DNA of 64,000 bases from assembly GCA_934096985.1 (NCBI GenBank), contig CAKONC010000003.1, forward strand, positions 1-64,000. Reading direction: 5' to 3'. Both the position numbers and the translations under genes were made by a program. The notes below the pieces were generated by a model. That model was not told the origin of the DNA. It was given only the letters and a program-made list of their open reading frames with translations, and did no database searches. Positions 44,473 through 54,907 of the stretch are shown here, in pieces (the stretch's first letter is position 1; each line of letters opens with the position of its first letter). This DNA is from an uncultured Bacilli bacterium. GTDB lineage: Bacteria; Bacillota_I; Bacilli_A; RF39; UBA660.

Positions 44473-46071
44473 ATGAATAATGAAAATAATACTAATATAG
44501 AAATAGAAAGTTCTGGGATAAATGCAGAAAATAATACCAATTTTGGAAGTCCAAATTTAAATAATAATATCGAAAGTATTAGTAGTGCTGAAAGCACTGG
44601 TATAAATATAGAAAATAATTCTAGTATAAACAATTCTAATAATCAAGTTGATGCTTTAGACTTCGTTCCCCCACTTGTGCCAGATCAAAATATTACTAAG
44701 TATGAGCCACCAGCTCCCCCAAAGAAAAATAAATTTGCAATAATATTTTCAGTAATTGGCATTCTTATTGTGCTTACACTACTTTCTGGAACACTTTATT
44801 ATTTATTTATCTTTAATAAAAATGGTGATGAATCTTTAAAAATGGCAATTAATAGTATGGCTAGTTATGTCGAGATGATTTATAACAAACAAAATGAATA
44901 TACAAATATTAATTTTTCCAATAATACTGTCAGCGTTATCGGTAATGTAAATGTTAACAATCCAGATAGTTCAAAAAAATATTTAGCAAACTTTGAATTT
45001 GATTTAGATTATTCTAAAGAAAAAATCGTTTTTGCTGGTTCTTTATTTGAAAATACAAATGAATTAATAAATCTTATATATAACTATGACAACGAAATTT
45101 CTTATGTCCTTATGAAAAAAGCTTTTAATAAACCATTAATTATTGCAGAGCAAAATTTATTTACTACATCAGGTAAAAATGTTGTTACAATAAATGATTA
45201 TTATTTACTTTTTAATAAAACAAAACAATATATAATTAATAATCTTAATAAAGATGACTTTGATGTAATTTTTGATGTTAGCAAAAACAATGGTTCATAT
45301 GCATTTCAAAAAAAGATAGTGTATTCACTTCAAAATACAGTATTTGATACTTTATTAGAAAACGTAATCAACAATATAGAAAATGATGAAGTATACATGG
45401 AAAAATTATTCTATATTTTAAATCAAAAAAACGGATATCCAAGCGGATATACTATGAAAAACGTAAAAGAATATTTAAATGAATTAAAAAATAGCTTAAT
45501 AAGAAGTTATAACGGAGACATTAATATTAATATTTATACTGATTTATTTGGAAAAAAGATTAATAGAATAGAACTTTCTCAAGCTGATAAAAAATTATTT
45601 TATTATGATAATGGTAATTTCGAAATATATATTAGTGATAAAGACAAGATTAGTTATAATAATAAAATTCTTACTTTAATTCAAAATAATAAAACAGCTT
45701 TGACTATTAAAGTAAATCGTTTTGATAATCAATTAATTGATTTAGAATTAATTAGTTCAGATAATACGCAAGTTGCCAAAATAAAAATTGATAATAATAT
45801 AAACATTTCTTATGAAGAAGAAAATCAAAGCATTACTTTGAATATTAATAAAAAAGAAAAAAACGACTACGAATATAAAATCACAATTAATGATGGTGCT
45901 AGTCCATATGAAATATATGGTGAAATAATTATTAGTGATGAGGGAAAATATACTCTATTTGATAAAAAAGATGCTGTAGAATATGACTCACTTACTTATG
46001 ATGAAAAAATGCAAATTCAAGAGGCTCTTAAACAGCTCGGTGAATTATTAAGTCTTAAAGCATTAATCTAA
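44473..46071 (+). CDS. Membrane protein with Asn/Ser-rich cytoplasmic tail and large outer domain
   Basis: A 532-residue protein. Residues 1-60 are Asn/Ser/Glu low complexity containing short repeats (ESSGINAENNTNFG and ESTGINIENNSSIN). A Pro-rich segment (PPLVPDQN...PPAPPKKNK) precedes a TM (about 93-115). The rest is a long beta-rich outer domain without an obvious motif. Function unknown. Many Gram-positive sporulation or wall proteins share this plan, but no match is claimed. Monocistronic with a terminator after. Confidence 0.75.
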   Translation: MNNENNTNIEIESSGINAENNTNFGSPNLNNNIESISSAESTGINIENNSSINNSNNQVDALDFVPPLVPDQNITKYEPPAPPKKNKFAIIFSVIGILIVLTLLSGTLYYLFIFNKNGDESLKMAINSMASYVEMIYNKQNEYTNINFSNNTVSVIGNVNVNNPDSSKKYLANFEFDLDYSKEKIVFAGSLFENTNELINLIYNYDNEISYVLMKKAFNKPLIIAEQNLFTTSGKNVVTINDYYLLFNKTKQYIINNLNKDDFDVIFDVSKNNGSYAFQKKIVYSLQNTVFDTLLENVINNIENDEVYMEKLFYILNQKNGYPSGYTMKNVKEYLNELKNSLIRSYNGDININIYTDLFGKKINRIELSQADKKLFYYDNGNFEIYISDKDKISYNNKILTLIQNNKTALTIKVNRFDNQLIDLELISSDNTQVAKIKIDNNINISYEEENQSITLNINKKEKNDYEYKITINDGASPYEIYGEIIISDEGKYTLFDKKDAVEYDSLTYDEKMQIQEALKQLGELLSLKALI

Positions 46072-46073
46072 AA

Positions 46074-46102
46074 ATATGATATTAAAATCATATTTTTATT
46101 TT
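46074..46102 (+). terminator. Terminator
   Basis: ATATGAT-N6-ATCATAT followed by T-rich sequence, right after the stop of the preceding gene. Confidence 0.75.
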
Positions 46103-46155
46103 GCACACTAGAAAAAAACAAGTTACCTCTTTAAAGTTATAAATGAGGTGATTTA

Positions 46156-47223
46156 ATGGGTCGTAAAGGAGAAAGCATTTACAAAAGAAGTGATGGAAGA
46201 TATGAAGGCAGGTATATTAAGGGAAAATACAAAAATAAAGTTATATATGGATACATATATGGTTCATCTTATTCTGAAGCAAAGGAAAAGCTTAGAAATT
46301 TTGGCAATGTAGAAATAGAAACAGAAATAAATACTTTTAATGAAAAAATAGATAAATGGCTCGAATATAAAAAAAGCACAGTCAAAGAATCAACATATTC
46401 TACTTACTATGCAATTGCTTCAAATAAAATCAGACCACTACTTGGGCATTATAAAATAAATAATTTAAATAAAGAAATAATTAATAGTTTTATTGATAAG
46501 TTATCTAATAGTTTAAGTATCAATACAGTTCATGACATGGCAAATATTTTAAAGCAAATATTAAAGTATAATAGAATGACTGATATTGATGTTAAAGTAC
46601 CTATAAAAGAACTTAAAAGTATTTCTGTCTTTACTCCAAAAGATATAAAAAAGCTTGAAAGGTTTGCTTTAACTTATGATAATAGATTTGTTTTTGGAAT
46701 CATTTTAAGTTTATATACAGGTATTAGAATTGGAGAATTATGTGCTTTAAAAAAAAGTAACTTTGATATGAATTTAATGACACTTTCCATAAATCATACA
46801 ATTATCCGAGTAAAAAACGCAGATGGAAAACAAAAAACTAAAGTTATATGTTCCGCACCTAAAAGTAGAAAATCAATTAGAACAATTCCTATTCCAGATG
46901 TTTTACAAAGCTATTTAATTCATTATTTAAGTGAAATGAATTCTGATTACTATTTTTTGACCAATAAAACTAAAGCAATTGAGCCAAGAAGCTATACAAA
47001 TAAATACAAAAAGTATTTAAATTATTGGGGAATAAACCATAAAAAATTTCACACAACAAGACATACATTTGCAACCAAAGCTGATGAAACAAAAATGAGT
47101 ACCAAAGCTTTATCTGAAATATTAGGACACTCAAGCGCATCAATTACTCAAAATTTATATATACATCCATCACTAAAATATAAAAGAGAATGCATAAATA
47201 CGATTTATACAAAAAAAAGCTGA
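46156..47223 (+). CDS. Tyrosine recombinase/integrase, stand-alone
   Basis: A 355-residue phage-type integrase. An N-terminal arm-binding-like strand region (GRKGESIYKRSDGRYEGRYIKGKYKNKVIYGYIYG) leads to a SAM-like core-binding domain (WLEYKKSTVKESTYSTYYAIASNKIRPLLGHYKI) and the catalytic domain. Catalytic residues visible are Arg in TGIRIGELCAL, HTTRH, LGHSS and Tyr in NLYIHPS. No other mobile genes flank it; it lies between two terminators. It could be the remnant of a lost element or a domesticated recombinase. RBS GAGGTG. Confidence 0.93.
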   Translation: MGRKGESIYKRSDGRYEGRYIKGKYKNKVIYGYIYGSSYSEAKEKLRNFGNVEIETEINTFNEKIDKWLEYKKSTVKESTYSTYYAIASNKIRPLLGHYKINNLNKEIINSFIDKLSNSLSINTVHDMANILKQILKYNRMTDIDVKVPIKELKSISVFTPKDIKKLERFALTYDNRFVFGIILSLYTGIRIGELCALKKSNFDMNLMTLSINHTIIRVKNADGKQKTKVICSAPKSRKSIRTIPIPDVLQSYLIHYLSEMNSDYYFLTNKTKAIEPRSYTNKYKKYLNYWGINHKKFHTTRHTFATKADETKMSTKALSEILGHSSASITQNLYIHPSLKYKRECINTIYTKKS

Positions 47224-47231
47224 TATTTTTA

Positions 47232-47244
<13 letters not shown>
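47211..47244. terminator. Bidirectional terminator between integrase and valS
   Basis: AGCTGAT...ATCAGCT with A run before and T run after; overlaps both stop codons. Confidence 0.85.
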
Positions 47245-49733
<2,489 letters not shown>

Positions 49734-49743
49734 ATTTCCTCCA

Positions 49744-49957
49744 ACAAAAAAAGGTAGTACAAAAGGGTGCAAAGTGCACGGTACCACCTTTATATTTAAC
49801 TCTTTATCCTTAATGCGGACTTACAGCCTATCCTATTTACTTAGATAAGCAACTTGCAAGCTACTTCATTTAACCAGGGTTTAAGAAAAGCTTTCAGCTA
49901 ATAACTTTTCCTCTCTAATAAAATAGTTAAACTACTCCTCTTGTTCTTCGTTTTTAT
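49744..49957 (-). ncRNA. T-box riboswitch, valine-specific leader of valS
   Basis: On the minus strand the leader holds a Stem I with an AGAGAGG element, the sequence GAA-GTA-G with a Val codon GTA at 49864-49862 as the likely specifier, and the conserved T-box AAGGTGGTACCGTGCAC (49790-49774). AAGGTGGTAC can pair with GTACTACCTT (49760-49751) followed by T residues, forming the terminator; the T-box bases form the competing antiterminator. Uncharged tRNA-Val would favour read-through into valS. Confidence 0.93.
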
Positions 49958-49963
49958 GTTCAT

Positions 49964-49992
49964 AGTATAACAAATTCTTTTATTTATTTCAA
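49964..49992 (-). promoter_or_regulatory. Promoter of the valS T-box leader
   Basis: Minus strand TTGAAA, 17 bp, TATACT. The -35 overlaps the region just before the sufU stop (49998), so valS has its own promoter at the end of the suf operon. Confidence 0.75.
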
Positions 49993-49997
49993 GTCGT

Positions 49998-50417
49998 TTA
50001 ATATTTTTCTAAAACCTCTAAAATGCCACGATAAGGAAGTGTTGCACAAGTTTTTCTACTTTGCTGTTTATAAATATCTTCATAAACAAGTGCTTCATTT
50101 AAAATATTATTATCATACTCTTTTTCATTAACCATATTTAAGAAACTATTAACATACTTTTTAGCTTCCTCAATAGTTTTACCAATTAAATTTTTTATCA
50201 TTATTGATGTAGATGAAATACTTATTGCACAGGCTTCTCCAGTAAAAGTAATATCTGAAATTTTATCATCTTTAATTAAAATATATAAATCTAAATTATC
50301 TATACAAGACTGATTTGCAGTATTAACTTTTTCGTATCCATCACTAACTATTTTATCTCTATTAAGTGGGTTTTGATAATGTTCCATTATGATTTCTCTT
50401 TTTAATTCTGGATCCAT
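49998..50417 (-). CDS. sufU: SufU-type iron-sulfur scaffold/sulfur-transfer protein
   Basis: A 139-residue SufU. Zinc/sulfur-ligand Cys residues are in SCIDNLD, GEACAISISSTS and SRKTCATLP. In the usual motif the first Cys is followed by Gly-Asp; here it is Ile-Asp. In Bacillota SufU receives persulfide sulfur from SufS. The start is the ATG at 50417, which overlaps the sufS stop as TGATG. Last gene of the suf operon. Confidence 0.93.
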   Translation of the reverse strand: MDPELKREIIMEHYQNPLNRDKIVSDGYEKVNTANQSCIDNLDLYILIKDDKISDITFTGEACAISISSTSIMIKNLIGKTIEEAKKYVNSFLNMVNEKEYDNNILNEALVYEDIYKQQSRKTCATLPYRGILEVLEKY

Positions 50418-51613
50418 CAAAACATCTCCTTTAAAATTTTATCTTTATTTTGTAAAAGTCCTACAAACATATCAATTTCTTTTTCTGTATTATAAAATGC
50501 TAAACTTACCCTTATAGTATTATTTACTTTCGTAGCATTTTTCAAAATCTTAGCGCAATGATTTCCTGCTCTTACACATATTTTATATTTATTTAAATAA
50601 AATGCAACATCTTGAGCAAATATATCATCAACATTAAAAGCCACTACTGCACTATCACATTCCAAATTTATTATATCTATAAAAGGTATTTTAATTAATT
50701 TATCTATCAAATAATTCTTTAATTTAGTTTCTCTTTCATGGATTTTTTCAATGCCTATATTATTTATGTATTTGATAGCCTCACCGAAACCGATTACTCC
50801 TGCAATATTTGGAGTTCCAGCTTCAAGTCTAAATGGCAAATCTTTTAAATAAATTTCATTTGGATTATCAAAAGATTCATTCATACCTCCACCTAAATTT
50901 ATTGGTTTAAGTTCTTCTAACAATTCCTTTTTTCCATATAAAACGCCAACACCAGTAGGTCCTAACATTTTATGTGCTGAAAATGCTAAGAAATCAACAT
51001 CCAAATCTTGAACATCAATTTTTATATGTGGAGCACTTTGAGCAGCATCAACAACTACAAAAATATTATTTTCATGTGCTAGTTTACATATTTCCTTTAT
51101 TGGTCTTACATCACCAACGACATTGGTTATTTGTGCAAGAGCAATTACCTTAGTTTTGGGAGTAATTGCCTTTTTTACATTTTCTAAAGTAACATGTAAT
51201 GATGAATCAAGTTCAATTAACTTGGTAACAGTTTTAATCTCATTTTCACATTTAAACCATGGGAGTACATTTGATGCATGCTCAGAAGTTGTAATTAAAA
51301 CTTCATCTCCGGGTTCAAGAAGTGGTGAAAAAAATCCATTTGCAATATAATTTAAACTTTGTGTTGTTCCAGAAGTGAAAATTATTTCTTCATTGTATCT
51401 AGCATTTATAAACTTTTTCACAAGTTCTCTTGTTTCCTCATATTCATTTGAGGCTTTAAAAGATATATCATAATCTCCACGATGTGCATTTGCAGAGTAA
51501 TTACTATAATAATCTACAACTTTATCTATAACAGATTTTGGTTTTAAACTTGTAGCGCCATTGTCAAAATAAATTAAGTCATTATTTAGCATTGGAAAAT
51601 CATCTCTATTCAT
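50417..51613 (-). CDS. sufS: Cysteine desulfurase SufS
   Basis: A 398-residue PLP enzyme that takes sulfur from cysteine. YFDNGATSLKP, the PLP lysine in DFLAFSAHKMLGPTGVGVLYG, and the catalytic Cys in CVRAGNHCAK are all present. Full length for group II desulfurases. Its start overlaps the sufD-like gene by eight bases. Confidence 0.97.
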   Translation of the reverse strand: MNRDDFPMLNNDLIYFDNGATSLKPKSVIDKVVDYYSNYSANAHRGDYDISFKASNEYEETRELVKKFINARYNEEIIFTSGTTQSLNYIANGFFSPLLEPGDEVLITTSEHASNVLPWFKCENEIKTVTKLIELDSSLHVTLENVKKAITPKTKVIALAQITNVVGDVRPIKEICKLAHENNIFVVVDAAQSAPHIKIDVQDLDVDFLAFSAHKMLGPTGVGVLYGKKELLEELKPINLGGGMNESFDNPNEIYLKDLPFRLEAGTPNIAGVIGFGEAIKYINNIGIEKIHERETKLKNYLIDKLIKIPFIDIINLECDSAVVAFNVDDIFAQDVAFYLNKYKICVRAGNHCAKILKNATKVNNTIRVSLAFYNTEKEIDMFVGLLQNKDKILKEMF

Positions 51614-52196
51614 TATTTTCCTCCTTAAAATTTAATAAATTTAAAAAATCATCATTAAATATTCCATATTTAAAACTCTTTTTTAATAGATTATAAGTTT
51701 TTTCTTTACTAATTCCTAGTGATTTTAAATAATTAATACTTTCTTCACTAAATGGGCCAATAGTTACAAAGTGTGATGCTTCAACTTCATTTGTATCAAT
51801 TTCTAAAATTGGTTTAATCAAAATCTGTCCACCATCACATAAACCTTTTAAATTTTCAACAATAATATTTCCTTTAGTATTTTCTTCAGCTTTTACACTA
51901 ACATTAACATTACATAATTTTCCACTTGCAATACCCCTAAAATTTAAAACACATTTATTGTTATCACCTAAAATCCTAACATTAATATTAATATTGGAAT
52001 TTTCATAACTTTCATTAGTAAAATTAACTATTAATAAAGAATTTTTCCTTTGAATAATGTTAATATTAATATTTTCACTTTTATCATTATATATATTTAA
52101 TAAAAGTTTTTTCTCTACTTTAAAATCAAATGTTCCATCTTTATTTATTAAATCAACATTATTCATTAGTAATATATTCTCCTTTTCTTTATTCAC
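51606..52196 (-). CDS. Short SufD/SufB-like protein
   Basis: A 196-residue protein with the SufBD C-terminal core: NVSVKAEENTKGNIIVENLKGLCDGGQILIKPILEIDTNEVEASHFVTIGPFSEESINYLKSLGISKEKTYNLLKKSF. The usual family is about 400-470 residues; here the N-terminal part is missing or much reduced. In E. coli the SufBCD scaffold uses SufB and SufD together. No second SufB/D gene follows sufU (valS is next). Overlaps both neighbours. It may act as a homodimer with SufC, or SufB may be elsewhere. Confidence 0.85.
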   Translation of the reverse strand: MNKEKENILLMNNVDLINKDGTFDFKVEKKLLLNIYNDKSENININIIQRKNSLLIVNFTNESYENSNININVRILGDNNKCVLNFRGIASGKLCNVNVSVKAEENTKGNIIVENLKGLCDGGQILIKPILEIDTNEVEASHFVTIGPFSEESINYLKSLGISKEKTYNLLKKSFKYGIFNDDFLNLLNFKEENNE

Positions 52197-52926
52197 TTAT
52201 ATCACTTGCCTTATTAAATCCTTCATTTTCAATATTTTCTGCTAAATGATAATCTCCAGTTTTAGTAATTTTTCCATCAGATAAAATATGAACGTAGTTA
52301 GGCTTAATAAATTCTAAAATATTTTTATGATGTGTTATAAGTAAAATGCTCGGTTTATTTTCATGATAATACTCATTAATAAAATCTGCTACGACTTTTA
52401 ATGCATCAACATCAAGTCCAGAATCAAGTTCATCTAAAATAATAAAACTTGGTTTTAATATGCCTAAATGTAATAGCTCTATTTTCTTTCTTTCACCACC
52501 TGAAGCACCAACATTTATTTCTTTATGAATAAAACTTTTATCTATTTTAAGTTTGTCACATATTTCTTCCATTTGTTTATTAAATTTAAAAATATCAATG
52601 TTTTGATTTTCACGTTCTCTTAAAGCACTACGTAAAGCTTCTGCATTAGTTACCCCTTCAATTGCCGGAGGATTTTGACTTATTAACATCACACCATTTT
52701 TAGCAATATCATATGTATCAAGCCTTAATAACTCGATGTCATTATATACTATACTGCCATTTACTTTATAATTTGGATAACCCATAATTATCTTACATAA
52801 AGTACTTTTTCCTATTCCGTTTTTCCCCATAATTGCATGAATTTCCCCAGGATTAATTGTTATTGAAAAATTATCAAGAATTTTTCTATCATCTATATAA
52901 GCATTTAAATTACTAATTTTAAACAT
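52189..52926 (-). CDS. sufC: Fe-S cluster assembly ATPase SufC
   Basis: A 245-residue ABC ATPase: Walker A GKNGIGKST, Q-loop LISQNPP, signature GASGGERKK, Walker B FIILDELDSGLD, and H-loop ITHHKNI. The start is the ATG at 52926, right after GGAGGAATT; an upstream reading frame reaching 53007 lacks a ribosome site. First gene of the suf operon, divergent from the 53038 gene. Confidence 0.96.
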   Translation of the reverse strand: MFKISNLNAYIDDRKILDNFSITINPGEIHAIMGKNGIGKSTLCKIIMGYPNYKVNGSIVYNDIELLRLDTYDIAKNGVMLISQNPPAIEGVTNAEALRSALRERENQNIDIFKFNKQMEEICDKLKIDKSFIHKEINVGASGGERKKIELLHLGILKPSFIILDELDSGLDVDALKVVADFINEYYHENKPSILLITHHKNILEFIKPNYVHILSDGKITKTGDYHLAENIENEGFNKASDISE

Positions 52927-52992
52927 AATTCCTCCACACATATTGTAAAACATTTTTCTCATAAATAAAAGAAAAATTTCTAAAAATATGCC

Positions 52993-53021
52993 TTTATATT
53001 TTATCAAAATTATAATATAAT
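52993..53021 (+). promoter_or_regulatory. Promoter for the 53038-54872 operon
   Basis: TTTATA, 17 bp, TATAAT, then the ribosome site AGGGATG. The -35 is weak. Confidence 0.5.
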
Positions 53022-53037
53022 TTATTTAGGGATGATT

Positions 53038-53436
53038 ATGAATAGAGTTTTTGATCCAATTGATATAGTTTTTATTGTACTTATTTCTGCTTATTTATTT
53101 GTACTTGTTTTAATTATTCTTATTTTATGGCATCAGAAAGAAAAAAAAGCTGCTTTAGAAAAGAAATCTTTAAATGTTAAAAATAAAGTAATTAACAGTG
53201 AAGAAAAGAAAAATAAAAATTCAAAAAAAGCTAATTATAATTACAAAAATGATTTTAGCAAAAGTAAAAAAGAAATTAAATACAATAATAAAGATTCAAA
53301 TAACAAGAAACCTAAAAATAATAAGAAAAATATCAATAATGTTGTAAGATATAAAGGTAAAGGACCTACGAAAAAGAAAAATACTTCAAGAAAAAGAAAG
53401 CCAAAAACAAATGGTAAGAATAAAAAGAGGAAATAA
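53038..53436 (+). CDS. Small membrane protein with very basic Lys/Asn-rich tail
   Basis: A 132-residue protein: N-terminal TM (about 9-30) and a tail of almost only Lys, Asn, Ser and Arg (KKNKNSKKANYNYKN...KKKNTSRKRKPKTNGKNKKRK). The start is the ATG at 53038, spaced from AGGG; an ATG six bases earlier abuts the ribosome site. The basic tail could bind RNA, DNA or membrane phosphates. Function unknown. First of three co-directional genes. Confidence 0.7.
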   Translation: MNRVFDPIDIVFIVLISAYLFVLVLIILILWHQKEKKAALEKKSLNVKNKVINSEEKKNKNSKKANYNYKNDFSKSKKEIKYNNKDSNNKKPKNNKKNINNVVRYKGKGPTKKKNTSRKRKPKTNGKNKKRK

Positions 53437-53439
53437 TTT

Positions 53440-53694
53440 ATGAAAACTGATAAAATATTTGAATTAATTGATGAAAATAATAATAAGAAAGAATATCGTA
53501 TTTTAGCTGACTTTAATATCGATGATAATTTTTACCTAATTTATACAGATGATAGTATTAATAGTAATGGTGAAATTGAGACATATGCTAATGAATATGA
53601 AGTAACAAAAGGTAAAATTCTATTAAAAGAAATCAAAAAAGAAATGTTACCTAACGTTTATAAAAAATGGGATGAATTATGTCAAGAAGTGTAA
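53440..53694 (+). CDS. DUF1292-like small protein
   Basis: An 84-residue protein (KIFELIDENNNKKEYRILADFNIDDNFYLIYTDD...ETYANEYE), matching the general pattern of DUF1292 proteins found in Bacillota: a short beta-rich acidic fold with no known function. The last 16 bases overlap the next gene. Confidence 0.75.
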   Translation: MKTDKIFELIDENNNKKEYRILADFNIDDNFYLIYTDDSINSNGEIETYANEYEVTKGKILLKEIKKEMLPNVYKKWDELCQEV

Positions 53695-54872
53695 TAATCA
53701 AATTAGATAAGGAAGGAAATTTATCCGAAGCATATTATTTGCATGGAACTCATACTGACAGTTTAAATAATTATTTAATTAGAGTTAATCGTATTTTAAA
53801 TGAATTTGAAAATGTTAAATATCAGAAAATTGGATACAATGAAATCGAAATTACAGATAGCTTGGTTATAAAAAGGCTTCTAAGTAGGCTTCCAAATAAT
53901 AGCATAAGCAAGGAAAACACTGGTAAAAAGGTAATTGCTAGTGTTATGGTAGTAGCAACAATGCTTGGCGCTTCAAAGATGATTAAGGAATCAATCAAAA
54001 ATAATGACAAATCTGATTCATTGCCAGACAAGCAAACAATTGAAAGTATTGAAAAAAATAATATTGATGAAAATAAAGAAAATTTACTTAGTGAAGAAAA
54101 AGCTGTATCTTTAGAAAACGATATTACTTCTTATTCTTTAGAGCAACCAGAAACATTAAAGCAAGATAGCACATCTTATTCAGTAGAAAATATTGAAAAA
54201 GAAAAAGAACCTACTATAATAATTGAAACACCTTATACATATGATGAGAATACTCCTGTATATGAATTTAATTTTGAAGACCGATCAAATAGTGAAAAAA
54301 GCAATTATGCAAAAGAAAACTATACTACGTTGGTAAATAAATATTCTGCTATTTATGGGCTAGATAGTAAACTCGTATTAGCCATGCTTACACAAGAAAA
54401 TGCTTATAATGAAATTAACTATTCAAATATTGGTGCAAATGGAGTTATGCAGATTGAGTCAATTTGGTATGGCCATGAAATTTGTGCATATAATTTTGAG
54501 AATAATTCATATGAAACTGTAACAATCGAAAAAGATAAATTAACTGACCCCGAATATTCAATTAAAATTGGTTGCATGATTTTAAATAACTATTATAATA
54601 CTTTATATAATAATTACGTTACTACAGGAGTTATTTCAAAAAGTGATTCTATTTTAGCTACCATTATTGCTTATAATAAAGGTATTACAGCAATTTGTAA
54701 TTTAATTAATACATATGGTTCTGACTTTACTTCTCACATTTCTGAAACAAGAGGTGGAGACAATGATTATATAAATCATGTTTCAAGTTACATGGAAGAT
54801 ATGTCACTAGTTGAGTTACAAAATAAAGATGACTCCGCTTCTCTACTTATGTTTGATAATTTAACCAGATAA
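53679..54872 (+). CDS. Membrane-tethered lytic transglycosylase (SLT-like)
   Basis: A 397-residue protein with a small N-terminal cytoplasmic domain (1-83), a TM (about 84-100), a long Glu/Ser-rich linker with repeats of TSYS (ENDITSYSLEQ, KQDSTSYSVEN), and a C-terminal goose-type/SLT domain. The catalytic Glu lies in LVLAMLTQENAYNE, followed by SNIGANGVMQIES and IIAYNKGI. The domain cuts the peptidoglycan glycan strand. The start overlaps DUF1292. The inside-TM-outside plan and linker suggest regulated wall cleavage. Confidence 0.85.
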   Translation: MSRSVIIKLDKEGNLSEAYYLHGTHTDSLNNYLIRVNRILNEFENVKYQKIGYNEIEITDSLVIKRLLSRLPNNSISKENTGKKVIASVMVVATMLGASKMIKESIKNNDKSDSLPDKQTIESIEKNNIDENKENLLSEEKAVSLENDITSYSLEQPETLKQDSTSYSVENIEKEKEPTIIIETPYTYDENTPVYEFNFEDRSNSEKSNYAKENYTTLVNKYSAIYGLDSKLVLAMLTQENAYNEINYSNIGANGVMQIESIWYGHEICAYNFENNSYETVTIEKDKLTDPEYSIKIGCMILNNYYNTLYNNYVTTGVISKSDSILATIIAYNKGITAICNLINTYGSDFTSHISETRGGDNDYINHVSSYMEDMSLVELQNKDDSASLLMFDNLTR

Positions 54873-54907
54873 AAAGGCTCATATCATTATTGATATGAAC
54901 CTTTTTT
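54871..54907. terminator. Bidirectional terminator
   Basis: AAAAAGG.TCATATCA-TTAT-TGATATGA.CCTTTTTT, symmetrical, between the SLT gene and the LCP gene. Confidence 0.9.

Noticed and set aside
49734..49787. Longer valS N-terminus
   Set aside because: It would translate the T-box terminator hairpin; the ATG at 49733 follows GGAGG.
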